A stretch of 45,302 nucleotides of DNA from an uncultured Burkholderiales bacterium (lineage in GTDB: Bacteria; Pseudomonadota; Gammaproteobacteria; Burkholderiales; Burkholderiaceae_C): the NCBI GenBank assembly GCA_903871545.1, contig CAIQHG010000016.1, positions 1 to 45,302 on the forward strand. Direction: 5' to 3'. Position 1 is the stretch's first letter; each line of letters starts with the position of its first letter. Below, in pieces: positions 1-8,246 of the stretch. The notes under the pieces are model-generated. The model had not been told where the DNA came from. It did not search any database and saw only the letters and a list, made by a program, of their open reading frames with translations. The position numbers and the translations under genes are program-made.

Positions 1-55
1 GAGCGGCGCCTTTACACGGCGTAGGTCGGCGGTTCGAGACCGTCAGCACCCACCA
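1..55 (+). tRNA. tRNA-Val (anticodon TAC), 3' part only
   Basis: The window opens inside a tRNA. The anticodon stem-loop has loop TTTACAC with anticodon TAC (Val). The T arm follows with stem 28-32 pairing 40-44 and loop TTCGAGA, then the acceptor 3' strand 45-51, discriminator A at 52 and an encoded CCA at 53-55. The 5' half with the D arm lies outside the window. Confidence 0.9.
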
Positions 56-61
56 ATTCTT

Positions 62-90
62 AAGGCGAACCCAGTTCGCCTTTTTTCTTT
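62..90 (+). terminator. Rho-independent terminator after tRNA-Val
   Basis: A perfect 9-bp stem (62-70 with 74-82) closes a 3-nt loop and runs straight into a T-rich tract at 81-90. It ends the tRNA transcript just before ppiD. Confidence 0.8.
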
Positions 91-108
91 TATAACTAGA
101 GTTCAAGC

Positions 109-2040
109 ATGTTTGATTTCGTAAGGCAACACAACAAGATCATGCAAATTTTGCTGGTCTTACTCATATTCCCTTCATTTGTACTTTTTGGAATCGATGG
201 TTATAACCGGTTTCGTGAAAAAGGTGAAGCAGTTGCTTCAGTTGACGGACAAGACATAAGCCAAGCTGAGTGGGACAACGCATTGCGCGCTGAGACACAA
301 AGGATGCGAGAGTCGATGCCCAATACGGACCCTAAATTCTTAGACTCGCCCCAGGTGAAGTATGAAATATTGGAGCGAATAGTTAGAGACCGTTTGCTCT
401 CAGTTGCGGCCACCAAGCTGTTTTTAAATGTCAGCGACCAGCGCTTAGCCCAGGAACTGCAAAAAAACCCTACGATTGCTTCGCTTCGCAAACCCGATGG
501 ATCCTTGGATTTGGTGCAGTATAGACAACTCCTATCTAGTCAAGGTCTGACTCCCGAGTCCTTTGAGTCCAGGATGAGATCAGATTTGTCAGTTCAACAA
601 GTCATTATGGGTATTGCCAAGGGAAGCTTTGTTCCCTCGAAATTAAAAGATGTGACATCAAACGCCTACAACGAACAGCGTGAGATTCAGGTCCAGTTTT
701 TTAAGGGAGAGGATTACGCCTCAAAATTAAAGTACCCCGACGAAGAACTTCAGGCATATTACAAATCACACGAATCGCAGTTTCAATCCCTTGAGTCTGC
801 AGACCTAGAGTACGTGTTGCTTGATATGCCAACAGTTGAAAAGTCCATTGTTGTCAACGAGTCAGAGCTTAAAACATATTTCGAACAAAATAGTTCCAAG
901 CTTGTTGGCCAAGAGGAGAGGAGGGCAAGTCACATCTTGATTTCAGCTTCAAAGGATGCAACAACTGAGGCTAAAGCAAAGGCGAAAGCCAAAGCCCAAG
1001 AACTGCTAAGTGAAATTAAAAAATCTCCTCAATCCTTTGCTGATATTGCAAAGAAAAACTCTCAAGATCCAGTGTCCGCAGCCAAGGGAGGAGACTTGGA
1101 TTTCTTTGCCAAAGGCGCGATGGTAAAGCCTTTTGAGGAGGCGGCGTTCTCTATGCAAAAAGGACAAGTCAGTGATTTGGTTGAGAGCGAATTTGGCTAT
1201 CACATTATCAAACTAACAGACATCAAGATGCCCAAGGTCCCTACCTTTGAGGAATTAAGACCTACCCTTGAAGCGCAGGTTAAAAAACAAATGGCACAGA
1301 AAAAATTTGCAGAAGAGGCCGAACTATTTACCAATTTGGTTTACGAGCAATCTGATAGCTTAAAACCGGTTGCTGAAAAGCTAAAGTTAGAAATTCGCAC
1401 TTTAAACTCTGTCTCTAGAAGTGCTAGCCCCGCGCAGCTGGGGCCGCTCAAAAATCCTAAAATTTTGAACGCTATTTTTTCTCAAGACTCAATTGATAAA
1501 AAACACAACACAGAAGCTATAGAGCTTTCTCCTAATCTTTTGGCTTCTGCCCGAATCACTAAATACTCTGCAGCCAGAACTTTGTCTTTTGATGAAGTTA
1601 AAGATAGAGTCAAAGCGGCCTACGAGAAAGAGCAATCTCTTTTAATGGCAAAAAAGAGTGGCCTGCAAGTTCAAACCAACTCAAAAGATCATCCTGAAGG
1701 AACCAAACTTGGCTCTGCGCTGACAGTCTCTCGCCAAGACTTGCAAAAACTTCCTCAAATCGTTGTCGAAACTGCTTTACGCGCTCCCACTCAGGCGCTA
1801 CCCGCTTGGACAGGGGTTGATCTGGGGGGTGACGGATATGCAGTTGTCAAAGTAATTAAGGTGATACCTGAAAAGTCAGTTGCCTCTGGTTTAGACTTGA
1901 AAGCTAGCAAAGACAGGACTGAGCCCGTAGCTCAGGCGTTGTCTGCTGCTGAGAATTTGTCTTATTACAATTTTCTTAAATCTAACTATAAGGCAAAGAT
2001 AAATGTAGCCTCTCCAGCATCTTCTTTGGTGGGCAACTAG
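109..2040 (+). CDS. ppiD: Peptidylprolyl isomerase / periplasmic chaperone PpiD
   Basis: This is an inner-membrane-anchored periplasmic foldase that helps newly exported proteins leave the Sec translocon. The start MFDFVRQHNKIMQ followed by one hydrophobic segment (about residues 12-30) is the typical PpiD anchor. A SurA-N-like chaperone region covers about residues 30-200. One parvulin domain runs from about residue 273 (ASHILIS) to about 373 (FGYHIIKLTD), then a long C-terminal chaperone region. At 643 residues it has the usual length. It lies between tRNA-Val and tRNA-His, and the preceding terminator implies its own promoter. The Shine-Dalgarno is weak, but the start is well placed for the signal anchor. 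Confidence 0.95.
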   Translation: MFDFVRQHNKIMQILLVLLIFPSFVLFGIDGYNRFREKGEAVASVDGQDISQAEWDNALRAETQRMRESMPNTDPKFLDSPQVKYEILERIVRDRLLSVAATKLFLNVSDQRLAQELQKNPTIASLRKPDGSLDLVQYRQLLSSQGLTPESFESRMRSDLSVQQVIMGIAKGSFVPSKLKDVTSNAYNEQREIQVQFFKGEDYASKLKYPDEELQAYYKSHESQFQSLESADLEYVLLDMPTVEKSIVVNESELKTYFEQNSSKLVGQEERRASHILISASKDATTEAKAKAKAKAQELLSEIKKSPQSFADIAKKNSQDPVSAAKGGDLDFFAKGAMVKPFEEAAFSMQKGQVSDLVESEFGYHIIKLTDIKMPKVPTFEELRPTLEAQVKKQMAQKKFAEEAELFTNLVYEQSDSLKPVAEKLKLEIRTLNSVSRSASPAQLGPLKNPKILNAIFSQDSIDKKHNTEAIELSPNLLASARITKYSAARTLSFDEVKDRVKAAYEKEQSLLMAKKSGLQVQTNSKDHPEGTKLGSALTVSRQDLQKLPQIVVETALRAPTQALPAWTGVDLGGDGYAVVKVIKVIPEKSVASGLDLKASKDRTEPVAQALSAAENLSYYNFLKSNYKAKINVASPASSLVGN

Positions 2041-2060
2041 ACGCTATCTAAAAGTGCAAG

Positions 2061-2066
2061 TATAAT
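2061..2066 (+). promoter_or_regulatory. Probable -10 element of the tRNA-His promoter
   Basis: A perfect TATAAT lies 11 nt before the tRNA-His acceptor stem, which would place transcription start within a few bases of the tRNA. No good -35 hexamer is seen 16-18 nt upstream, where the end of ppiD lies, so the call rests on position and the -10 match. Confidence 0.45.
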
Positions 2067-2076
2067 TATCGGAGTG

Positions 2077-2152
2077 GTGGCTGTAGCTCAGCTGGTAGAG
2101 TCCAGGATTGTGATTCCTGTTGTCGTGGGTTCGAGCCCCATCAGCCACCCCA
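2077..2152 (+). tRNA. tRNA-His (anticodon GTG)
   Basis: A complete cloverleaf is visible. The acceptor GTGGCTG (2077-2083) pairs with CAGCCAC (2142-2148). The anticodon loop TTGTGAT carries GTG between stem strands CAGGA and TCCTG. The T loop is TTCGAGC and CCA is encoded at 2150-2152. The discriminator is C2149 and a G sits at 2076, matching the extra G(-1):C73 pair specific to tRNA-His. Confidence 0.95.
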
Positions 2153-2161
2153 GTATTCATG

Positions 2162-2196
2162 CGCCCTAGCGACCTTTTTGGTTACTAGGGCGTTTT
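2162..2196 (+). terminator. Rho-independent terminator after tRNA-His
   Basis: Strands CGCCCTAG (2162-2169) and CTAGGGCG (2185-2192) form an 8-bp stem with further ACC/GGT pairing inside, followed by TTTT. From 2197 to 2364 I see no gene. That stretch has only a short direct repeat (TACAGACT twice, near 2211-2228). Confidence 0.75.
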
Positions 2197-2364
2197 ACTT
2201 TTTGCTCCGTTACAGACTAAATACAGACTGCGGTATAGGTTTTTTCCCTTCCATGTTTAATGAATTTGATTCTTTAGAACTCGTTGTCAATAGTGTGTTG
2301 CACAAAGGTTGTATCAGAAGGTTCCAAGCAACTTTAATATTGTTAAACATAAATCCGCGCATTT

Positions 2365-2426
2365 CCCCTCCTAGGCGAGGTGGCTGCGTAGCGGCATTAA
2401 GGCGTGAGCCGAATCGTCAGGAGGGG
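2365..2426. repeat. Long hairpin, probable end of the IS200-type remnant
   Basis: CCCCTCCT at 2365-2372 is the perfect complement of AGGAGGGG at 2419-2426, and shorter GC-rich pairings lie between them (for example GGCT 2382-2385 with AGCC 2407-2410). It lies immediately beyond the stop codon of the IS200-like transposase. IS200/IS605 elements carry subterminal hairpins rather than terminal inverted repeats, so this is likely the 3'-side end or terminator of the element. Confidence 0.5.
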
Positions 2427-2428
2427 GT

Positions 2429-2788
2429 CTAGCTCAGGCTGTTGGTTTTGGCTTTTGCAGCGGACTTTCTGGCGAGTTCTTCGGTCCCTTGTGCGTACAC
2501 ATAAGCCCGTACCGTTTCCAACGTAGCGCTGCCAACCCTGCCAACAAAGCAGGCACGGTGCCAAAACAAAGACTTGCTGTAGAACTTGGTTATGTGTTCG
2601 GCAAAACTATTCTTAGTACGCCGCCGTGCGCTGGCCGTTTTCAGGTTGTTGATCGGCACCGAAATATCAAGGGCCGGATGGATGTCAATTAACAAATGGA
2701 AGTGATCGGGCGCGCCTCCATATTCGGGCAACTTATAGTTCCATGCGGTGAGGCAATCAGAGGATGCTTGCCTGATTTGTTCAAGCAC
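2429..2788 (-). pseudogene. IS200/IS605-family Y1 transposase (TnpA), 5'-truncated
   Basis: The 119-residue frame matches the C-terminal three quarters of an IS200-type single-strand transposase. It has the HUH motif in GAPDHFHLL, the segment NNLKTASARR, FWHRACFVGRVGSATLE, and the region around the catalytic Tyr (VRAYVYAQGTEE). The usual N-terminal strand with an HLV...TKYRR sequence, about 40 residues, is absent. Reading upstream in this frame gives a TGA four codons before the GTG shown as start, so the 5' end is deleted or frameshifted. It is probably inactive. It sits just behind tRNA-His, a position often used by mobile DNA. Confidence 0.75.
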
Positions 2789-2826
2789 ATGAGTAGTTCA
2801 CATTAACGAGAGAAACAGCAAATTTA

Positions 2827-2857
2827 CTTGGGACTAATCTTTTAATTAAGCCCCAAG
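2827..2857. repeat. Imperfect inverted repeat upstream of the IS200 remnant
   Basis: CTTGGG at 2827-2832 pairs with CCCAAG at 2852-2857, with AT-rich partial pairing between. Lying about 40 nt upstream of the truncated transposase, it could be the other subterminal hairpin of the element. This is an inference from position, because the element's target junctions were not identified. Confidence 0.3.
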
Positions 2858-2888
2858 CGCTTGCAATTTAAGTCAATTGACACCTTTC

Positions 2889-3266
2889 TTAAGAGTGAGT
2901 CTCGGTCTTCTTTTTGGGCGGATAATCTATATGGACCACAGTCCCATTTTCGCAGGTAATGGACGTTGCAAAAAGTAAATCAACGGTTTTGGATTTAACG
3001 CCCTGAACAATTACGGTCTGTCCAATTTTTGCTGTTTTGAATAATTCCGATGCAGCGTGCGGATGAAGATGAACTTGGTGTGCGTCGTCTAAAAGAAATC
3101 CATCTATGTCGCTGTGTGCATTAAATAATACTTTCGTTATTTTTCCCGACGCAGATGACAATTCAGCAGGATTGGGAAAGGGTGATTTTTGATTTTCATG
3201 ATGCATGGGATCGGTTGGATGGTCTCCGTTCGTATCGGGCAAGCTTTGCGTTGTTTCTGTATTCAT
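2889..3266 (-). CDS. Small hypothetical protein with OB-fold-like pattern
   Basis: This is a protein of about 125 residues starting at ATG 3266; an in-frame TTG lies four codons upstream. The first 40 residues are polar and probably disordered (Asp/His/Pro/Asn-rich). The rest alternates strands in a pattern seen in small OB-like proteins: GKITKVLFNAHSDIDGFLLD, then HQVHLHPHAA, GQTVIVQGVKSK, and a closing strand near VVHIDYP. No signal peptide or membrane segment is seen. It is divergent from the mobA-like gene with about 515 nt between. The biological role is unknown. Confidence 0.6.
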   Translation of the reverse strand: MNTETTQSLPDTNGDHPTDPMHHENQKSPFPNPAELSSASGKITKVLFNAHSDIDGFLLDDAHQVHLHPHAASELFKTAKIGQTVIVQGVKSKTVDLLFATSITCENGTVVHIDYPPKKKTETHS

Positions 3267-3781
3267 AAAAATATCCAAATCTGAATGAAAGTTAAAAGTT
3301 GTAAATCGTTATAGCTAGAGTTTGCTACCCTTGAATACTAGATAACAACTGTCTTTTTATCTGTTCGTGATACCGCATACCTTTAATATTAAAGAGGCCC
3401 TTTTTTGGTAGATTTGATCAGTCATTGAGTTTGCAATATCAAGTGATATAGCAGTTGATATTGATACGGGCGGCGTAAGATTAAATAAATATTTCAAACT
3501 GGCTCTGTTCGCAATAGGCTTAAGAGTAAGGTTTAGTGAAATAACGGTTTATAAAAATTGTTGCTTTAAGTTTAGATGTTTAAAGAATATCAATAATTTG
3601 TGCGTGATGTGTCCTTGGTTAACTCATGCAAATTAACTCATGCAAATTAACGCATGCAAAGCAATTCCAGATTTTTTTTGTGGCTTTGTTCTTTGCATGA
3701 TCTTTGCAATAACTTTTATCCTGCGCCGAGAAAACTAGATTTTGACAATAGAATAATCTTATACTTTTAGACGGATAAAAA
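3267..3781. other. Long intergenic region upstream of the mobA-like gene
   Basis: About 515 nt of AT-rich sequence separate two divergent genes. No convincing ORF or RNA gene is seen. Its one clear structure is the cluster of CATGCAAA-type repeats at 3619-3710, annotated separately. The length suggests that both promoters and their regulatory sites lie here. Confidence 0.5.
3619..3660. promoter_or_regulatory. Three tandem 14-bp repeats, probable operator array
   Basis: The unit TTAACTCATGCAAA occurs at 3619-3632 and 3633-3646, both perfect, and at 3647-3660 with one change (T to G). Its core CATGCAAA reappears in inverted orientation as TTTGCATG at 3692-3699, followed by a partial copy, CTTTGCAAT, at 3702-3710. 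Direct copies plus an inverted one, 80-165 nt upstream of the mobA-like start, suggest binding sites for a regulator. This is inferred from arrangement only. Confidence 0.5.
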
Positions 3782-5698
3782 ATGCAGTTTCATATCAATG
3801 GATTTAAACCCGGGGACCCCGATCTTCATATTGCGTCCGCCAATTACCGCAAAGCCGGTGATCCTTTGCCCCAAACGGTTGACGTGCTGATTGCAGGCTC
3901 TGGACCTGCAGGGCTTTGTTTGGCTGCGCAACTCTCTAAGTACCCTCACATCAGCACCATGCTTGTTGACCCAAAGTCGGGGCCCATGGAGAAAGGGCAA
4001 GCAGACGGCATAAGTGTTCGCTCTATGGAGATGTTCCAAGCCTTTGGTTTTGCAGAAAAGGTTATGCGCGAATCCGTTTGGATCAATGAAACTACCTTTT
4101 GGGGAGCTGCAAATGACAAACCACTAACCAGGCAAGCCCGTGTTCAAGACGTGCCAGACGGTATCTCTGAGATGCCCCACGTCCTGATCAATCAGGCACG
4201 CGTTCATGATATGTTTCTTGACATCATGCGTCAATCGCCGAACCGCTTTGAGCCTGATTACTGTTTGAGAGTCAAAGACTTAAGTGTTGATACAACCCAA
4301 ACCCAATTTCCAGTCACAGTTATCTTAGAGCACACCGATCCAACGCGGGAGGGGCAAACCATCACGCTGCGAGCTAATTATGTGGTCGGTTGCGACGGGG
4401 CGCGCTCAAGCGTGCGCGCTGCCATTGGCGGGGCATTACACGGAGATGCAGCCCACCACGCATGGGGAGTGATGGATGTGTTGGCTGTGACTGATTTCCC
4501 AGATTGGCGTAAGAAAGCTTTTGTGCGCTCACAAAGTGATGGAGTATTGATGGTATTACCCCGCGAAGGCGGCCATCTTGTTCGTTTATATGTGGAGCTT
4601 GACGCGTTAGGCGAGAATGAGCGAGCCACAGACCGCGGTATGGGTGCACAAGACATTATTGTTAGAGCGCAACGTATCTTTCACCCTTACAAATTAGATG
4701 TGAAAGAAGTAGTTTGGTCCTCGATTTACGAAATTGGTCATAGATTGACTGATAAATTCGATGACGTGCCAACCGATCAAATTGCCACACGCACACCCCG
4801 TGTCATGTTGGCTGGTGACGCCTGTCACACACATAGTCCAAAGGCTGGGCAAGGGATGAACGTTTCCATGGGGGACACATTTAACTTAGGTTGGAAACTT
4901 GTTTCCGTATTAACGGGTCGCGCTGACCCCGCCCTGCTGCACACCTACTCAGCTGAGCGCAGGGCTGCTGCAAAGGGTTTGGTGGATTTTGATCATAAGT
5001 GGGCTCGAGTAGTGGGTGAGAAGGCCGAAAATAGTGGGATAGATCAAACTGACGGGTTACCCCGCGTTGCTAGAGAATTCGTAAATAATTTACCCTTTAC
5101 TTGTGGACTGACCATTCAGTATGAGCACAGCGCATTGACCGCGTCTTCAGCGCAACAACATCTTGCCCAAGGTTTCGATTTGGGTAAGCGCTTTCACTCA
5201 GCCCCTGTCGTACGCTTGGCAGATGCAAAGCCCCTTCATCTGGGGCATTGTGTCGAAGCAGACGCGCGTTTTCGTCTATTTATTTTTGCTCCAAGAGGGG
5301 ACAGCGGCGCACCATTAGGGGAAGTCTCAACTTTATGCGAATGGCTAGAGCATAATCCAGACTCCCCGATTTGGCGCCATACTGCGCCGGGAGAGGACAC
5401 AGATTCAGTGATCGACGCACGGGCGGTATTTCAACAAGAGTTTCCAGAGCTAGAGTACGGAGCTATGCCCACCTTGCTGCGCCCTCACATTGGCAGGTAC
5501 AAACTGTGCGACTACGAGAAGGTATTTTGCTCAGATTTGAAGCAGGGCGAGAATATCTTTGAGATGCGAGGCATCAACCGCGAACAAGGGTGCATTGTGA
5601 TCGTGCGACCTGATCAGTATGTGGGTCACATACTTCCCTTGAATGCGCGTTTGGAGCTCACTGAATATTTCTCAGCAATACTGCGCGTCAGGCGATGA
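3782..5698 (+). CDS. mobA: FAD-dependent 3-hydroxybenzoate 4-monooxygenase (MobA-like)
   Basis: This is a class A flavoprotein hydroxylase of the phenol 2-monooxygenase fold, 638 residues, close to the length of Comamonas MobA (about 639), which turns 3-hydroxybenzoate into protocatechuate with NADPH and O2. The N-terminal FAD motif is VLIAGSGPAGL (about residue 38). The second FAD motif is VMLAGDACHTHSP (about 342-354), followed by GQGMNVSMGDTFNLGWKL. From about residue 470 a thioredoxin-like C-terminal domain, used for dimer contacts in this family, is present. The family is solid. The exact phenolic substrate is inferred from overall resemblance, and another phenol or hydroxybenzoate is possible. 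No protocatechuate ring-cleavage genes and no MarR-type mobR lie in the window. Confidence 0.82.
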   Translation: MQFHINGFKPGDPDLHIASANYRKAGDPLPQTVDVLIAGSGPAGLCLAAQLSKYPHISTMLVDPKSGPMEKGQADGISVRSMEMFQAFGFAEKVMRESVWINETTFWGAANDKPLTRQARVQDVPDGISEMPHVLINQARVHDMFLDIMRQSPNRFEPDYCLRVKDLSVDTTQTQFPVTVILEHTDPTREGQTITLRANYVVGCDGARSSVRAAIGGALHGDAAHHAWGVMDVLAVTDFPDWRKKAFVRSQSDGVLMVLPREGGHLVRLYVELDALGENERATDRGMGAQDIIVRAQRIFHPYKLDVKEVVWSSIYEIGHRLTDKFDDVPTDQIATRTPRVMLAGDACHTHSPKAGQGMNVSMGDTFNLGWKLVSVLTGRADPALLHTYSAERRAAAKGLVDFDHKWARVVGEKAENSGIDQTDGLPRVAREFVNNLPFTCGLTIQYEHSALTASSAQQHLAQGFDLGKRFHSAPVVRLADAKPLHLGHCVEADARFRLFIFAPRGDSGAPLGEVSTLCEWLEHNPDSPIWRHTAPGEDTDSVIDARAVFQQEFPELEYGAMPTLLRPHIGRYKLCDYEKVFCSDLKQGENIFEMRGINREQGCIVIVRPDQYVGHILPLNARLELTEYFSAILRVRR

Positions 5699-5732
5699 AG
5701 CATAAAGACGTTTAAAAAAGTCTCTATGGTTT

Positions 5733-6476
5733 TTAGTCTGTCAGCAAACTGACCATATTTAGATGGTGAGACTTAAATTGTGGAAAATACTCTTGAATGA
5801 TTTCAACCCACTGAGATTGTTGATCAAGAATTTGTTTAAATTCAAACTCAAACTCCTGCAACTCAGTGGGTGAGTATTTGTTGGTATCATTTTTAAAGGA
5901 ATAGAGCGCGTGCGGATCCAGTGATTGAGCTAACAAAAGCTCAACCTCGTCCAAAGAGCCTGGAATTTTATCGAGCTCAACATAAGACTGACCAATTTGT
6001 TCCAAAGCGTCAAGCAGGTCAAAAACTACATTTTGATAGTCCAAACATGTGAACTGGCGCAAGTAGTCTTCGTAAAACTTTTCGCCAACTAGAAGTGATT
6101 TATTTGTTTTAGCGTCAAATGCAAATAGACTACTTCTTCTGCCAAGGCCGGCACATAAAATTTGTTTTGTTTCTAAATTGATAAATAAAAAAGTGGGCTG
6201 GTAAACATTGTCAATCAAGGCTCTTTTAAGGATTGGGTAAACGTCAACGAAATCTTGGAATGTTTCATAATCCTGATCAACCAGATACACGATCAAAAGG
6301 TGAGAATCAAAATGAGGCCCATATTTCTCGGTTAACCATTGATGGTCTTCGTAGGTAAAGGTGGGGAGATTTTTTCCATCCATCCATTTTTTTGAGTAAA
6401 CGTCAACTACGTGCCCCTCATTTTCTAATCTTTCAATCAGATGCATTGCCTTCAGTGTGCTAGTGCTTGAGATCAT
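5733..6476 (-). CDS. Hypothetical protein, 247 residues, family not recognised
   Basis: The start ATG has a good ribosome site (AGGAG, about 7 nt upstream), so the gene looks real. The product is acidic, soluble, rich in aromatic residues, and without signal peptide or membrane segments. Residues 1-120 alternate hydrophobic strands and helices (HLLIVYLVDQDYETF, PTFLFINLETKQILCAGLG), which may be an alpha/beta domain. The C-terminal third is helical and rich in Glu and Gln. It is convergent with the mobA-like gene (34 nt apart) and has a 720-nt AT-rich region upstream. I do not recognise a family and assign no function. Confidence 0.65.
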   Translation of the reverse strand: MISSTSTLKAMHLIERLENEGHVVDVYSKKWMDGKNLPTFTYEDHQWLTEKYGPHFDSHLLIVYLVDQDYETFQDFVDVYPILKRALIDNVYQPTFLFINLETKQILCAGLGRRSSLFAFDAKTNKSLLVGEKFYEDYLRQFTCLDYQNVVFDLLDALEQIGQSYVELDKIPGSLDEVELLLAQSLDPHALYSFKNDTNKYSPTELQEFEFEFKQILDQQSQWVEIIQEYFPQFKSHHLNMVSLLTD

Positions 6477-7197
6477 CGAGGTGCTCCTAAGGGTGGATGG
6501 AGTTTCAAGTCTATGCTTTAAATATTTCAGAACTTTGAATATTAGTGCCTATATTCCTTTAAAAAAAGAGCAAACTGGCGAGTACCCTTAATTGATGGCT
6601 TCTAAATTAAAAAGGCAACTCGTTTTAAAAGTAAAACATAAGAACTCTTAAAGACTAATGTGAGATGAACCGGGCTGAAATAAAGTAAAAAACAAAAAAA
6701 TATTTAATTTACTCAACCGAGTTTCAGAAATTGCGGTCAAAGTGCTGAGGTTTACGGGTTGTTTCTGCTGCATGAGCACTGTTGAGCGCTTCAATAACTG
6801 TAATTGAATGAAATAAAAAAAAGATTTAGATATAGTTTTTCATTTTTTTTTAAAAGCGTGTATTTCAAATGCCTTGCTAAGTTTATTGGCGCAACTTTAA
6901 ATCATTAGTTGTAATTTGCTGTGATTAAGTAGGGCGAATTATTTGTTGAAAAAAATCATCAGGTTTTATTTTGCAAATAGCACTATTTGCTTAAGTAAAA
7001 GCCCTGTAAATACAAAACTCTAATAGCCAGGTGATGTTTAGGTTTGAATTTTTATCCCTCAATTAGATATCAAATGAGAGTCGTAATCCAAGTATCTACT
7101 CCATACTAAATCTAATAAATGAAATCAAAGCCAACGAAAAGTGATCTTCATGTAAATCACATGTTATATTTGAGCAAAATTTTAAGAGGTAATCAAA
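6477..7197. other. AT-rich intergenic region, with inverted repeat before the TRAP receptor gene
   Basis: About 720 nt with no supportable ORF or RNA gene lie between two divergent genes. Homopolymer A and T runs are frequent near 6690-6860. Close to the 3' end, CATGT (7149-7153) and ACATG (7159-7163) form a perfect inverted repeat around AAATC. GTGAT (7141-7145) and ATCAC (7156-7160) form an overlapping one. Both sit 35-60 nt before the dctP-like start, so they may be operator or promoter sites. Confidence 0.4.
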
Positions 7198-8211
7198 ATG
7201 AAATTAACAAGACGCAAACTGATTAAATCCAGCTCGTTACTCGCAGCCCCTTGGGTCATTTCGTCGGCTAAGGCACAAAAGGCTGAATTCAGCGTTAAAT
7301 TCGGCAGTAATCTTCCAGCGACTCATCCCCTTAATGTGCGAGCTGCTGAGTTGGCTGTGAAACTAAAATCAGAATCAAAAGGAAGAATCGATCTTCAAGT
7401 CTTCCCCTATAACCAACTTGGTAACGATACCGATATGCTGTCTCAGTTGAGATCTGGGGCGCTTGATTTTATGACGCTGTCTCCCCTTATTTTGGGTACG
7501 TTGGTGCCAGCAGCACAAATAAACGGTGTGGGATTTGCGTTCAAAGATTACAACCAAGTTTGGGCCGCAATGGACGGTGATTTAGGCCTGCATGTTCGCC
7601 AACAAATAGCTGCTACGGGAAGCATATTTGCATTTGATAAGATTTGGGATAACGGATATAGGCATATTACAAATAGTGTTCGCCCCATCAACTCTCCCGA
7701 TGATCTCAAGGGGTTGAAACTTCGCACTCCACCCGGCCCAATGTGGGTCTCCATGTTCAAAGCATTAGATGCATCCCCAACGCCTCTTAATTTTGCTGAG
7801 GTTTACTCTGCCCTTCAAACCAAGGTTGTCGAGGGTCAAGAAAATCCTTTGGCGATTGTCTCAACGGCGAAGCTCAATGAGGTTCAAAAGTATTGCTCTA
7901 TGACCGGACACATGTGGGATGGTTATTGGTTTATGGGTAATAAAAAGCTTTTTGAACGTTATCCTGCCGATCTGCAAGCCTTAATGACAAAATTGGTTGC
8001 TGAGTTTGCAATGCTGCAACGCGCTGATGTGCGCGGGCTAAACGAAAGCTTGCAAGCCGATCTAAAGTCTAAAGGAATGATCTTCAACGACGTTCAAACA
8101 GACGCATTTCGCAATAAATTGCGGGCGGCTGGCTTTTACGGGGATTGGCACAAAAAGTTTGGAGATGAATCCTGGGCAGAGCTTGAAAAGTACACTGGAA
8201 AGTTATCCTAA
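7198..8211 (+). CDS. TRAP transporter solute-binding protein (DctP family), orphan
   Basis: This is a periplasmic receptor of a tripartite ATP-independent transporter. The N-terminus MKLTRRKLIKSSSLLAAPWV resembles a twin-arginine signal, with likely cleavage after SAKA (about residue 26). The mature part is a standard DctP domain. The carboxylate-binding arginine lies in LKLRTPPGPMW (about residue 174), and VVEGQENPLAIV is the family signature. At 337 residues it has normal length. A ribosome site AGAGGT precedes the ATG. No DctQ or DctM membrane gene lies beside it, so the partner must be elsewhere. The ligand is unknown; nearness to the mobA-like gene makes an aromatic or organic acid possible. 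Confidence 0.88.
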   Translation: MKLTRRKLIKSSSLLAAPWVISSAKAQKAEFSVKFGSNLPATHPLNVRAAELAVKLKSESKGRIDLQVFPYNQLGNDTDMLSQLRSGALDFMTLSPLILGTLVPAAQINGVGFAFKDYNQVWAAMDGDLGLHVRQQIAATGSIFAFDKIWDNGYRHITNSVRPINSPDDLKGLKLRTPPGPMWVSMFKALDASPTPLNFAEVYSALQTKVVEGQENPLAIVSTAKLNEVQKYCSMTGHMWDGYWFMGNKKLFERYPADLQALMTKLVAEFAMLQRADVRGLNESLQADLKSKGMIFNDVQTDAFRNKLRAAGFYGDWHKKFGDESWAELEKYTGKLS

Positions 8212-8246
8212 ACTTCATATGGCTTTGGGGCGGCTTTGGGACGGCA

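Noticed and set aside
2178..2432. 84-residue plus-strand frame after tRNA-His
   Set aside because: It begins inside the tRNA-His terminator and runs through the IS-end hairpin, and shows no recognisable protein features.
3619..3660. Possible CRISPR array
   Set aside because: The 14-bp units are directly adjacent, with no spacers, and no cas genes are nearby.
7141..7160. CRP-type site before the TRAP receptor gene
   Set aside because: GTGAT and ATCAC half-sites are 10 nt apart, which does not fit the CRP spacing; kept only as an inverted repeat.
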